The notes under the pieces were generated by a model, which was not told where the DNA came from, ran no database searches, and was given only the letters and a program-made list of their open reading frames with translations. Below, in pieces: positions 19,173 to 28,997 of a DNA stretch of 64,000 nt. This DNA is from Brettanomyces bruxellensis (taxonomy: Eukaryota; Ascomycota; Pichiomycetes; Pichiales; Pichiaceae). Position 1 is the stretch's first letter. Every line of letters begins with the position of its first letter. Made by a program: the position numbers and the translations under genes. The stretch spans positions 2,175,001-2,239,000 of the forward strand of contig NC_054690.1 of assembly GCF_011074885.1 (NCBI RefSeq). The letters run 5' to 3'.

Positions 19173-19612
19173 TGATGGAATGGATGTAAGCAGATACTAG
19201 TAGTAGGCATAGGTACTAATGTTGTAGTGAGGCAACTATTAAGGAGAGAAGCCACAATAAAGCATTCAAGCAATTAGGAAAGTATTGAGTATTGAAGTGT
19301 TGCATCTTCCTGTAATCAGGCATTCTTTGCTCAAATCAGCATCCTTCTTGCATCTAGCTTTATTTCCCCTAGCTGAGTTCCTCGTGCTGGCTTCTTAGCA
19401 TCCTCTATTAACGCAGTCTTTTCTTAGCCTGACTTCAACACCTTTCTTAACTCTTTCCATCATTGGCTACTTAGTCACTCTCACTCCTTCCTTTATTATA
19501 TCAGCTTTCTGATTCTTTCTTAACTCAGTCCTTTCAGTCCTTTCACTGTTTTCCTCGCTTCCTTCATGAGCTGCTCCCTTAACTGGTTTATGTATTAGCT
19601 TTCATCCCACCA
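19173..19612. other. spacer at PTM1-like 3' flank
   Basis: No gene is seen. From 19330 to 19580 it is pyrimidine-rich, with recurrent CTTTC/TTCCTT words. Confidence 0.45.
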
Positions 19613-21029
19613 TCACGCAACACTCATCTTCTCACCATCAAGACTCGTCCGGCACCAAACAAGACCCACCAGGACAGTGACCACGTACTCAAGCATATAA
19701 GTGTACGATTTCTCGTGCACGATGCTTAGCAGCTTGTCACTCAGGTAGTTGGCAATGGCAGTACGCCGGAGAACAAACTCAAAGATGAAGACTGCAGAGA
19801 GAAGAGCGAGGGTTGCAGCCAGGCGGATTGCAACGGTTTTGTCGCGGACATGGAGGCAGGTGTGGATGCCGTAAGCGGAAAAAACAGCAAAGGCAGCAAC
19901 GATTTCGCCGAAGACGAGGTTCGAAAGCAGGTCCGCGCGGCCACCGACGATGGAGAAGATGTCTGATGATTCTAAGTCGTACACGACGAGCTGGAGGCAC
20001 AAGAGGGCGCAGAAAAGCCTGACTGCGAGCAGTGCACGGCGGAATGTGGGCATATCGGCCTGGCGGGCGGCCCGGGGCACTCCCAGCGGCATATACCGGG
20101 TCGAGGGTGCGTGCATGTCGAAATAGACGCCGGCCGTGAGCAAAATGAGGTTGTACGCGAGCCAGACGGTGACCAGGGTGTTGCAAACGAGCGAAACGAG
20201 ACGCAAAAGCGACCGCGTGAAGCCAAACGAGTAGCCGTGGCGGTTCATGTACGAAAACTTGACAACTGCCGCCAGGAAGAGCACAGCTCGGGCTGCCGTG
20301 TAAAGAAGAACCTTCTGTTGAACTATATGGCGGCGTCTGGCCACCAGGTACCCGTAGCACAGTGCAAATGCCGCGTAAAGCCACAGCATCCGCCAGCAAA
20401 GCCACAAGTACCGCCAATCGCTCACGAGGATGCGGCCAAACGCTTGCCGCCAGTCCACGACGGCCATGAGGTCCTGATCGTGCCCGCTGGCATCCTTAGG
20501 GATGCCCTGTGCCCGGAACACCAGGCAGTAGGTGCCGCTTTTGTGCACCTTGTACACGTATGGTGCCTTTTCGGCTCCCGGCACAAGCTGCCGGTGGATT
20601 ATCGTGCCGCGGTTCGATTTCCGCTCGATCATCTGCTCAATCGGCATGCTACCGGGTCCCTCGGGTCCCTCCGGCTCCCCGTACCGGCAGTATCCCAGAT
20701 TGGAAGCCGTTTCGTCGCAAACTTTGGCCGCCGGCACAAACGGTAGCTTCAACCGGTTCAAATCCTCACCGGACACCGCCAGAAAATCCACAGACAGCCC
20801 CTCGCTCGGCGGGAAATCCACAAATGACACGGCGACCTCGCTCGTCAGCCGCTGGTTGAAACAGCCAGCCGGTGGAATGTGACACATACGCACATGACTG
20901 GAACGAATTACCGTTCTGGAGTGCATACAGGTCCGAAATTGCCCCCACGGGGGTCACAGCCGCCGCCAAAAGCACCAGGGCCATCAACGCCGGCCCGCCG
21001 CGATGCCGTGCACACGATGCGGGGGTCAT
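19613..21029 (-). CDS. PTM1: Ptm1/GPR107-like seven-transmembrane Golgi protein, reading frame broken once
   Basis: The main frame (stop at 19613, open up to 20926) carries a lumenal segment with paired cysteines (AAKVCDETASNLGYCRYG). It is followed by about seven hydrophobic spans, including LVSDWRYLWLCWRMLWLYAAFALCYGYLV split over two spans, and a short cytosolic end. This is the layout of the Ptm1/YHL017W/GPR107 (lung 7TM) family. The signal peptide (ALMALVLLAAAVTPVGA) and the first lumenal residues up to about CAYVSHSTG are in another frame that starts at 21029. The two frames overlap between about 20870 and 20926 and differ by one base. Either one base is extra here (sequence error or mutation), or a 49-nt intron GTATGT...CTGACGAG removes the shift. 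The sequence alone does not decide. Coordinates join both parts. Confidence 0.7.
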
Positions 21030-21410
21030 ATCGAACTCATGGGGCCGGCTGTGTGCTGAAAGTGTGCTTTTTTGCGTTTGCGTTGCTGAAAGCTGGAATT
21101 CTCGATCTTTTTTCGATGATTGGTTCCCCTGGACGGGTATAGCGGGTACTACGGGTATAACTGTGCACGCGTGGCTTGTCCAAGCTTGTTTGCAGTCTGC
21201 GGTTGCTCGGATCCAGAACTCACAAGTGGGAGTTGCAAATCTGCATTTACTGAAAATCTATGAAAATCTACGAAAATCTACCGCCTGCACGCTTTGTGGC
21301 CCCAAGGATTTGCAAATGCGAATTTCATATGGGGAAAATTTGCATCATGGATTGGGTAAAAATGAATGCACGAAAATCCGAGGCCGTTTGACAGCCTGGA
21401 AGGAAAATTG
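21030..21410. other. promoter of PTM1-like gene
   Basis: No gene is seen. A short repeat of GAAAATCTATGAAAATCTAC lies at about 21251-21282. Confidence 0.45.
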
Positions 21411-21457
21411 GGAATAAGAATAGAATAAGAATAGAATAAGAATAGAATAAGAATAAG
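21411..21457. repeat. 11-bp tandem repeat (GAATAGAATAA)
   Basis: About four head-to-tail copies of an 11-base unit, reading AATAAGAATAG. Confidence 0.9.
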
Positions 21458-22690
21458 AACCCCAAACAGCTACCAGAATTATCTCGACTCCCCAGAGTCA
21501 CCAAATCCACCAAAAATAACTCGCAATCAATGAAATTATCCCAGCAATCGCGAACTCACTTGAATGCAATTTTGCTTTTCCACCCAAATTTATTTTCTCT
21601 CAATGCTTTTTTTCCTCACTCTGCGGAAAAAGTGTCTAGCCACCGCCAATTCTGATAAGCCTCCATTGACCACGTTCAGCACTAAATGGGCAATTTCCCG
21701 CTCCATTCACTGGTCCAGGCTCATTTCCCCAATGCTCCTGTTCACTGACATTCTGTGTGTGACCCGCCATTTAATTAATTTGGTCTTACTGCAATGTTCA
21801 TGCATAAATCAACGCAAAATCTCTTTTCGTCGTTCTTTATTAAATATGTCCTAAGTGGCTACCTAATTGGCTTTTTTTTTTGTTTCATCTTAATTCTCTC
21901 TTGCATTCCTCGCCACTACCTCTTCAACCAATCCACATCCTCATTCATGTTTCTTCTTTCAAAGAACATCTCTTTGTGCCAACCAATGTAAATGCTCAGC
22001 TTCTCTCTTTATTCCATTTGCCTTGTTTTCTTCTTTCTCCCCAACTCAAGGCCTGTTTTTGTTTCTATTTTAGGATCCGTGCCCAGATCTCCTCTCTGAC
22101 GTTTCCCGGCTTGCTGTTGGCACTTCAAACAGTCCAGATCTGGCGTGTAAATAATGCAGGCTTGTTGCTGGCTTTGTCCGGCATGCTCGACACCCTCGTC
22201 TCCTGAAATTTTTTTCTGCAATTTCCCGCACCTCCTCTATTATTCGGCATGATCGTCGATTTGCTACCTTTTTGTGTTTGCTGTAGCCGCTGACATTATT
22301 CCGCGGTTTAATTGGAGCAGCAATTTAATGAATCAATTAAAAACTTTTGGGAGATACGCTAAGGGAAGAATACCTATTCGAATGGGTCTAATTAAGCAAT
22401 GATTAGCGTTTATGCCGCCGGAATTCAAATCTCCCATCCTGCCTAATACGGAACGCTTCTGACTCGTAGCCTGTTAATGCATGAATTGTATGCCTGATGC
22501 GATTTATAGAATTCTTCGTAGCACACGACATGTTGCAAATCATATGGAAATAATCGCAGATCTATTCTAATTGAGTCTCAAATCGAGTCTTTAAACCTTC
22601 ATCCTAATTATCTACAAATCTCGATCTGCCAATTCCAAGTTACGTAAATTTCCATCCTAATTAACCCTGTCTTAATCTCCGGCCACAAAG
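21458..22690. other. gene-free spacer
   Basis: About 1.2 kb between the PTM1-like promoter and CYB5 3' flank. Several short open frames exist (for example 21564-21854 and 21880-22206), but they have no recognisable features and are pyrimidine-rich. No RNA gene is recognised. Confidence 0.4.
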
Positions 22691-22769
22691 CACAATTTCA
22701 AATCTATCTCTCACAATTTCAAATCTATCTCTCACAATTTCAAATATCATCTCTCACAATTTCAAATCT
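22691..22769. repeat. 21-bp tandem repeat, about four copies
   Basis: Unit contains CACAATTTCAAATCTATC followed by TCT. The third copy carries a small insertion (AAATATCATC). It lies 3' of CYB5. Confidence 0.9.
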
Positions 22770-22901
22770 TTACTCCAGTCCAACTCTAATCCCAACTACA
22801 TATCTTAAATCTCTCTCTACAACCCAAATACCTTTCAAACTCCTTTCAAAATAAGTTAATTAACTGGGCTCAGCTATAAAATAAATAGAAGCAAGTTCTG
22901 C

Positions 22902-23288
22902 TTACTGCTTAGCGTAGAAAAGAGCAATGAGTGCCAAAAGAAGAGCAGTAACTGCAAACAAAGGAATTTGCGACTGTTGGGAACCCTTGGAACCTTTCTC
23001 ATCACTGCTTGAAATACCAGTAGGAAGATCTCCATCCAATTTTCCAATCTTTAGACCACTAAGAATCTCCCTGGCCTCATCAGAGTGACCAATATCATCA
23101 AATGCATCTGTGGCATCTGTTCCGGCAACATCATGTAAGACTTCCTCGCCACCTGGGTGCTCGTCAACAAATTTAGTAGCATCGTAAACATCACCGTCAA
23201 TAATCAGCCACAAATCGCCTTCTTTCTGGTGCTTCAACACCTCTTCTGCCTTGATGAGTCTCTCACCTGATTTGGTAGCTTCTGCCAT
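22902..23288 (-). CDS. CYB5: cytochrome b5, ER tail-anchored
   Basis: Encodes 128 residues (S. cerevisiae Cyb5 is 120). It donates electrons to lipid and sterol oxygenases, including P450s such as Erg5 and Erg11, and to fatty-acid hydroxylase Scs7-type reactions. The heme domain spans about 10-85: VYDATKFVDEHPGGEEVL supplies axial ligand H44 in HPGG, and H68 in FDDIGHSDEAR is the second. A polar linker (88-107) leads to a C-terminal anchor (PLFAVTALLLALIALFYAKQ). No presequence is present, as expected for a tail-anchored protein. The start is the only ATG before the heme domain. Confidence 0.95.
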   Translation of the reverse strand: MAEATKSGERLIKAEEVLKHQKEGDLWLIIDGDVYDATKFVDEHPGGEEVLHDVAGTDATDAFDDIGHSDEAREILSGLKIGKLDGDLPTGISSSDEKGSKGSQQSQIPLFAVTALLLALIALFYAKQ

Positions 23289-24420
23289 TTTGATTTCTAT
23301 TTTATTCCGGTCTATTTAGCGTCTAATATGTGTTTTAATCCAAGCTCAAAGAAGAGACTAGTTTTGGTTAAAGGGTGAGAATTCCCTGTTATCTAATTTT
23401 TTTTTCTTCCTTTTTAACTTTTTTTGAGGTCCTTGCAATTTTTGCTTCATGCACAATCTCGCGTTTCGCTCGTATAACCAGCAAAGAATTTTTCAGGTAG
23501 TGCGAATTTAGAGATTAATCTTGTTGTTTGAAAAACAGGCGCTACATCAGGAGCATAGAGCATGGCGGATGAAAGGAAATAATGCCATTTGACACTTTTT
23601 CTCTTGAAATCCATCTGAAAACTACTTGTATTTGTATGTAGTAGTATCTGCTCGTATTAGTATGTAATAGTATCTGCTCGTATTTGCTTCTGAAAGCTAC
23701 TTTGTGCATGGATGAATGCTTTCAATAAGAACATACAACATTTGCCTAAACTGGAAGAGATAAGTTGTTCCTGTGAATGAGAAATATACACTCAACTTAA
23801 CGCCAATTTCTTGAGTATCAGCAATAAGAATAAGCTCGCAATATTCGAATCTATTAAACGCTGAGTATAATGATGATACAAATTATATTTTGATCTGGCG
23901 CTAACTCTAACTCACGACTAATACATTTTGTGTCTTCACGAAGTTTACTCACATAAGTCTTATATATTTGAATTTAAATAACGATTATTTGAATTTCATT
24001 GCGTAAATTACATATAACAAGGGTAAAATGTTTCGTTGGTCAAATAAATAGCGCTAGTGGAATCAAGAAATGCACATCTCAGCTATAAACCGATAATGGG
24101 CAAATAAATAGCATTGTTGAAAACATGCTGAGTGTTATTTTAGCTGTAGATTATCGTAATTCTCAATAAATCAGCTTTTCAAGCACATATGTACATATTT
24201 ACTTTGGAGAACTTTGTTTAGTAGAATGTACTCAAACGTGTGGCACTGCATCAAGACAATCCCTAGAAGGTGAAAATTAGAAAATAAAAATTATTTCTTC
24301 TTTTTTTTTTTTTTGGAAAAAATTTATCGCTCATGTCTAGTAGACCTAAAGTTGGTATATACATGTTGTAGGTCAATAAATTGGACTCAACCATATCTGA
24401 GTACATAATAACTTGCAATA
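23289..24420. other. divergent spacer CYB5 / NOP15 with short repeats
   Basis: An AT-rich spacer of 1.1 kb. At 23629-23688 two and a half copies of a 26-base unit containing GTATGTARTAGTATCTGCTC occur. GCAAATAAATAGC-like words recur near 24042 and 24100. No gene is seen. Confidence 0.5.
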
Positions 24421-25251
24421 ATGGCAGCAAAAGGAAGAAGACTTGTTAGAAAAAGCAAAGTAGCCACAAAAGGGACCAAGAAGGCACCCGTGAAGCCAGC
24501 TGCTAAAAAAGTGAGCAAAGCTAAAAAAGCTAGCATACAGAAAGATGAAAAACCTGCAAAAGCAGTTGAGGATGAGCTAGATAAAGATAAGATTGAACTC
24601 GGAGATGATTCAACTGCTGAAAGTGGCTCAGATGAAGACGATGAGGAGGAAAAAGGCCTCTCGGATATCGAGCAAGAACTCCAGGAGGAAATGGAAAGTA
24701 AAAATTCAAAAACTACAACAACAAAGAAAGGAGTTTACAAATTAACAAAGCCTACAGCCAAAGGGAAAAGCGCAAGAAATGGCCAAGAGCAGAAGAAGTT
24801 TGGCAAAAGAGGCGTGATATATATTGGCCGTATACCGCATGGATTTTATGAGGATGAGCTTAGGAAGTATTTCAGCCAGTTTGGAGAAATTACAAGACTC
24901 AGACTCTCAAGAAACAGAAAGACTGGAAATTCGAAACATTACGGGTTTATTGAATTCTCTGATCCAGAAGTGGCTTCCATTGCAGCCGAGACAATGAATA
25001 ATTACTTGTTATTTGGCCATATTCTCAAATGTGCGGTTATTCCACCAGAAAAGATCCACGATGAGCTTTTCAACGGTGCCAACACCAAGTTTACGGTTGT
25101 GCCATGGAAGGAGTTGAGTGAAAAGAAGAACGATATGCCTAAAACAGCAGAAAAGTGGGCTGAACTAGAAAAGAGGGCAGATGATCACCTAAAGCAGAAG
25201 CAGGAGAAGCTTAAGGAAGCTGGCATTGATTTTGATCTTAGCGCTCTATAG
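24421..25251 (+). CDS. NOP15: Nop15, 60S ribosome biogenesis RRM protein
   Basis: Encodes 276 residues (S. cerevisiae Nop15 is 220). Nop15 binds the ITS2 region of pre-rRNA in nucleolar pre-60S particles and also influences cytokinesis. The N-terminal ~125 residues are Lys-rich with an acidic block (DDDEEEKGLSDIEQELQEEMES). A single RRM lies at about 131-208 (RNP2 IYIGRI, RNP1 KHYGFIEF). The following region (VPWKELSEKKNDMPKTAEKW..) and the C-terminus (EAGIDFDLSAL) are typical of the Nop15/NIFK family, whose members end in the same short G-I-x-F-D/Y motif. The start is the first ATG of the frame. Confidence 0.9.
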   Translation: MAAKGRRLVRKSKVATKGTKKAPVKPAAKKVSKAKKASIQKDEKPAKAVEDELDKDKIELGDDSTAESGSDEDDEEEKGLSDIEQELQEEMESKNSKTTTTKKGVYKLTKPTAKGKSARNGQEQKKFGKRGVIYIGRIPHGFYEDELRKYFSQFGEITRLRLSRNRKTGNSKHYGFIEFSDPEVASIAAETMNNYLLFGHILKCAVIPPEKIHDELFNGANTKFTVVPWKELSEKKNDMPKTAEKWAELEKRADDHLKQKQEKLKEAGIDFDLSAL

Positions 25252-26089
25252 ATATATGTGGGTTGTTCGTGTTTGTGTAATTGTTTATTCGTATTAATTT
25301 GCGCTATATCATATTTTCTGTTGTAGCTCTATACACTGGTATTGGATTGTTTTGTATGTTCAAGGTCATTAGTTAAGTATAATTATAGAATAAATGTTGT
25401 CTTCGGTATACTTTGGTATGAATTCTGTTGTTGCTTGCGGATGAAAGTGTATAAAAATAGTATCAGCTGCAACAATGATTTCCAAAGCTAAGCTTTTTGT
25501 CTGTCGAAATATACAAGTGTTTGTTTTTCACAAAATTGGGTAACTGGCCTGGTATTGATTATTGATGCCAATATTTCACATTGACTTAGGACTGGAATTA
25601 ACATTTGGCTTTTCCTAATGGACTCCAAGACCTAAATAGTGGTTTTGGATAATCTTAGTGATTACAGTTCTACATTTAAGACCATTGGTATTACAATTTT
25701 AATACAGGCACAAACATTAGATTGATCTTTGAACTGATTTAGGCAGGCGACAGAGATGTGATCTGGGACAATGAAGGTTGAAGTGTGAAACGTAAATAAA
25801 CAGACATAGGTATATCTACGATAATACTTTCAAGGACTCGTAATTACTCTGATTTGTCATACTATCTCAAAGGCTTTTTTTTTACGGCTGTGCATCAATT
25901 GAAGTTCGTTATGAATACAAAAAGGGTGAAATTGAGGATTAAGCGCCAGGAGGTTAATACTTGAAAGTATTGTTACTTAGTAATTACCTTTTTTGAAAAG
26001 GAAGAGATTTAAAAGAACAGCGGAATAGTTTGTTGCATAAGAGTGTAGATTGAGTAAGAAAAATAAATGAAGAAAGGATAAGGGAAAAT
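25252..26089. other. gene-free spacer
   Basis: AT-rich 3' flank of NOP15. No open frame of note, tandem repeat or RNA gene is recognised. Confidence 0.4.
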
Positions 26090-26180
26090 AGGAAGAATAG
26101 AAAGGTAGAAAGAATAGAAAAAGTAGGAAGAATAGAAAAGTAGGAAGAACAGAAAGGGTAGAAAAAATGAGAAGAATATA
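26090..26180. repeat. purine minisatellite (GGAAGAATAGAAAAGTA units)
   Basis: About five variable 15-18-base copies with the core AGGAAGAATAGAAA. They lie 300 bases upstream of the Maf-like gene. The Phe/Ser-rich ORFs on the minus strand are repeat by-products. Confidence 0.8.
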
Positions 26181-26468
26181 AATAATATAAAAAACAAAAC
26201 AAAGCTCAAACTACAGCCTGAAGGTAATTCAACACCAAAATATCATCAGTAAGTACAATCTCTCTGTATTATCACATTATCATCAAACATGTGTTCCAAG
26301 CACCGATCTAGATGAACTGCAAATTGGCCGTTCGACGCGACGATTTGCCGACTAGCAAACACCAGTCAAGAAAGTTTCAAGCAAGTCTCATGGTCCAAAC
26401 CAGAAAGCAGTTTTAAAAGAGTGTTTTAGTGCACAATCCCGCTGAATTTTCATAGCAGGATATAAAGC
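26181..26468. promoter_or_regulatory. upstream region of the Maf-like gene
   Basis: A 288-base 5' flank. No distinct regulator site is recognised; the word TTCGACGCGACGATTTGCCG (26331-26350) stands out from its AT-rich surroundings. Confidence 0.3.
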
Positions 26469-27137
26469 ATGATGGAAATTAAGAAGTTTGATCATCCGGT
26501 GTACCAGAAGCTTGCAGATTACAAAGTAATACTGTGCTCTACTTCTCCAAGGAGAAAAGACATACTGGCACAACTAGGATTCCAATTTGAGATTGCCCAA
26601 TCGCATTTTGAGGAGAATTTGGACAAGTCAAAGTATTCCGTGGATGAATATGTGAGGGAAACAGCAACAGGGAAGGCGAAAGCAGTGTGGAATAATTTGG
26701 ATAGGCGGACAAAAACAGGAAAAATACTATTGATAGCAGGAGACACTGTAGTTGAAAGTGGAGGCAAGATATATGAGAAGCCTCAGGATTATCAAAAGAA
26801 CGTCGAAATGCTCAAGGAGCTGCGAGATTCAAAGAATGCTGTGAATGTGAGATCTGGGGTTGTTCTTTTGCTTGGTGATGAGAAGTTGCCGGATGGATAT
26901 CAAATGGTTAGATTCAACGATAGGACTGTAGTGGAGATGAAAAATGATGTTAGTGACGAGTTTATTGAGCTGTACTGCAGAACAGGAGAAGGATTACAGG
27001 TTGCTGGCGGATTTAGGATTCAGGGATACGGGATTATGATGATGAAAGGTGTAAAAGGTGATTTTTACAACGGAGTTGGTCTTCCGTCGACAAAAACGTT
27101 TGACGAGATCTGCAAGTTGCTGGGTTGTGTGGTGTGA
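26469..27137 (+). CDS. Maf-like nucleotide pyrophosphatase (YOR111W family)
   Basis: Encodes 222 residues. Maf/ASMTL-type proteins hydrolyse non-canonical or modified nucleoside triphosphates to monophosphates. The signature S-x-S-P-R-R is present near residues 24-29 (CSTSPRRKDILAQLGF), and the conserved GDTVVESGGKIYEKP block follows at about 94-108 with the catalytic acidic residues. C-terminal elements YCRTGEGLQVAGGFRIQGYG and FYNGVGLPSTKTFD match the family's substrate-pocket motifs. The length fits YOR111W (232 aa). I chose the first ATG; a second at codon 2 would be equivalent. Confidence 0.9.
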   Translation: MMEIKKFDHPVYQKLADYKVILCSTSPRRKDILAQLGFQFEIAQSHFEENLDKSKYSVDEYVRETATGKAKAVWNNLDRRTKTGKILLIAGDTVVESGGKIYEKPQDYQKNVEMLKELRDSKNAVNVRSGVVLLLGDEKLPDGYQMVRFNDRTVVEMKNDVSDEFIELYCRTGEGLQVAGGFRIQGYGIMMMKGVKGDFYNGVGLPSTKTFDEICKLLGCVV

Positions 27138-27459
27138 GACATGCGGAGATCTTAGTATTTGCATTTAGTGATAGTATGATTACAGTGAAATATACCCGGA
27201 AGTGTTGCATTATTGATTTTGCGTGAACTATGTACATACGTATATATTTATATGAATGTGGGTAGGGCGAGAGACGCAGAAATTGGGCAAGAAGCGGATG
27301 CTCAACAAGAGAACAAGAAACAAAGGCAAGCGCCGATAGCAAAACAAGCGCCAATAGCAAAACAAACATCATATACCAACAAATATATGAAGTGAGCAGA
27401 AAATAAGCGCCGAGTCTAATTCCAGCGGCCCAGACGCACTAAATACCCAAATTAGCCGC
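27138..27459. other. convergent spacer
   Basis: The 3' flanks of the Maf-like gene and TOM7. A short direct repeat, GCAAAACAAGCGCCAATA-like, lies at about 27329-27366. No gene is seen. Confidence 0.5.
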
Positions 27460-27633
27460 TTATGCAGAAGGGAACGGAGAAAGCAACTGCACGAAGTTTG
27501 GCTTTGTGGAGGTAGACGCCCATCCTAGGTAAAGAATGAATGGAATCCAACTGTAATGAACAATATCTCTGGTAGTACCCAAGACTTTTCCGAGTCTTTC
27601 TCTGGACTCCTCTGAAAGATGCAATGCGACCAT
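27460..27633 (-). CDS. TOM7: Tom7, TOM complex subunit
   Basis: A 57-residue mitochondrial outer-membrane protein (S. cerevisiae Tom7 is 60 aa). It modulates assembly and dissociation of the TOM translocase around Tom40. The frame is open further upstream, but the true start is ATG at 27633 (MVALHLSEESRERLG). From there the sequence follows Tom7 throughout: SEESRERLGKVL helix, then HYSWIPFILYLGWASTS as the single membrane anchor, then KPNFVQLLSPFPSA. The upstream in-frame stretch is Phe/Ser/Leu-rich non-coding sequence. Confidence 0.93.
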   Translation of the reverse strand: MVALHLSEESRERLGKVLGTTRDIVHYSWIPFILYLGWASTSTKPNFVQLLSPFPSA

Positions 27634-28997
27634 TTTTGTGAAGTGTGTGTAGTGCAATAGTGAGCTCTGGTTTACAGATACGTTGTTTACACGAGTGGAC
27701 GAGTTTTGTGGATTTAAGAGAGGCAGTGTTCGAAATGGTATGGCTGGTGAGGCGAGTAGGAAATAAGAAAGTAGACGGTAGAGAAAAAAAGCCGAAGACG
27801 AAAAAAAAGAAGGGGGAAAAAAAGGTAGAACGACCAGGCTAGGAGTCAATCGACGGGTCGATCAGGGGCATTTTTTCTGTTACTTTGCGATCGTTGGAAA
27901 TTTACTTTTGAAATACTGAATTCCTTTTTTCTTCCCTTATTCTTCGCCAGACCTGATGCCCCAATTCCCGGTTCGAGACCGGGCAATTCCCCGTTGGGCT
28001 TCCCCACACAGACGCGACGGCGACCGCGCATTTTTTTCACCGCTCCGCTTGTTTCGGGAAAGATTAATCCAGGACCGCGAGAAAAAACAATGGTGCGCGC
28101 ATGCAGGAGGAGACTGCTCCGCAAAAATGAGCGCCGACCGATGGAGAAAGTGCGACTTTGCCGAACAGTCGGGGTCGGAATTTTTGTGGGGCCCACCTAG
28201 GCATGGACTAAGTAAGCCAGGTTATAGATGGTGGCAGTAGGGGCATTTTAAGGGTAATAATGGCAGGGAAAAGTACGGACCGGCAAAGAAACAAGAGAAA
28301 GAGCGGCATTTCCCCGCAACCCACGCTAAATGCCCACAATCCCCACCACGTTGTTAAAGTGTAATGTCAATGGTACCGCTTTCTCCGTATTGTCTAAGAT
28401 TGAAAGTGCAATTTTTTTTTTTACTTGTTTGGATCGGAAGTTATTGGAACAGTGGGATGACAGGAGAAGAAAAAATGAGGAAATCAGCACTGTGGGAACA
28501 AGTAGGGGGGAAAGAAAAAATAATAAAAAAATCATTCCGCTTTTTCATTCTGCATTATTATTTTTTGTTTTTTAAACTGCCCCAGTTCTCCTAATTAGCC
28601 GGGGTTGAATAACAGTTGTTTCCTTCCCCGTTTACTTCTGTTCTTTCTTTCTGTTTCGTCTTTTTCACTTTTTTACCTTCTTTCCCTTTTGCAACACCAG
28701 CTCTAGTACTAATCTCTGTTCGCCTGAATACTCCAATCACAGTGTTCTCCAGCAAGAGTCGCTTGTTTTTTTTACGCAAACCATTTTAAAGGAAAAAAAA
28801 AAGCACATCAACGTACGATTGATCTGTTGTATATACCACACCACATTCATCTACGTGCATTCCCCTATAGATCCCAAGCCATTGACCGCAATTGTCGACA
28901 GTAACAAGAGTAAACATCGACACGAGCCACGCCAGGATTGAACTTTCCGCCGCAAATCATTTGTTTTCTTAAAAAAAAGCTTAGACTAACCACAAAG
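27634..28997. other. divergent spacer TOM7 / LAT1, partly GC-rich
   Basis: A 1.36-kb spacer. From about 27950 to 28330 it is unusually GC-rich for intergenic DNA here, so open frames exist on both strands, but none looks like a protein. GGGGCATTTT occurs at about 27866 and 28228. It contains an orphan B-box hairpin (27960-27990), pyrimidine-rich DNA at 28600-28690 and a TATA-like TATATAC near 28840 before LAT1. Confidence 0.5.
27968..27984 (+). promoter_or_regulatory. orphan RNA polymerase III B-box / tRNA T-arm-like hairpin
   Basis: CCCGGTTCGAGACCGGG contains GGTTCGAGACC, an exact match to the B-box consensus GGTTCGANNCC, framed by a five-pair stem like a tRNA T-arm. No A-box, matching acceptor stem or anticodon arm is visible upstream. 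It may be a TFIIIC-only (ETC-type) site, a tRNA relic or chance. Confidence 0.45.

Noticed and set aside
18836..19273. 145-codon ORF on the minus strand
   Set aside because: It is a translation of the GGATAA minisatellite.
20868..20908. A 38-nt intron (GTATGT..AACCAG) healing the PTM1-like frame
   Set aside because: Using that acceptor creates an immediate stop codon. Only the GAG acceptor 11 bases further keeps the frame, and that is non-standard.
27880..27992. A tRNA gene around the GGTTCGAGACC hairpin
   Set aside because: No A-box, no 5' strand pairing with the putative acceptor end CAATTCC, and no anticodon arm were found on either strand. Only the T-arm-like part remains.
27846..28240. 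ORFs of 94 and 116 codons on opposite strands between TOM7 and LAT1
   Set aside because: Overlapping frames in a GC-rich promoter, with no domain, no plausible start context and no codon bias.
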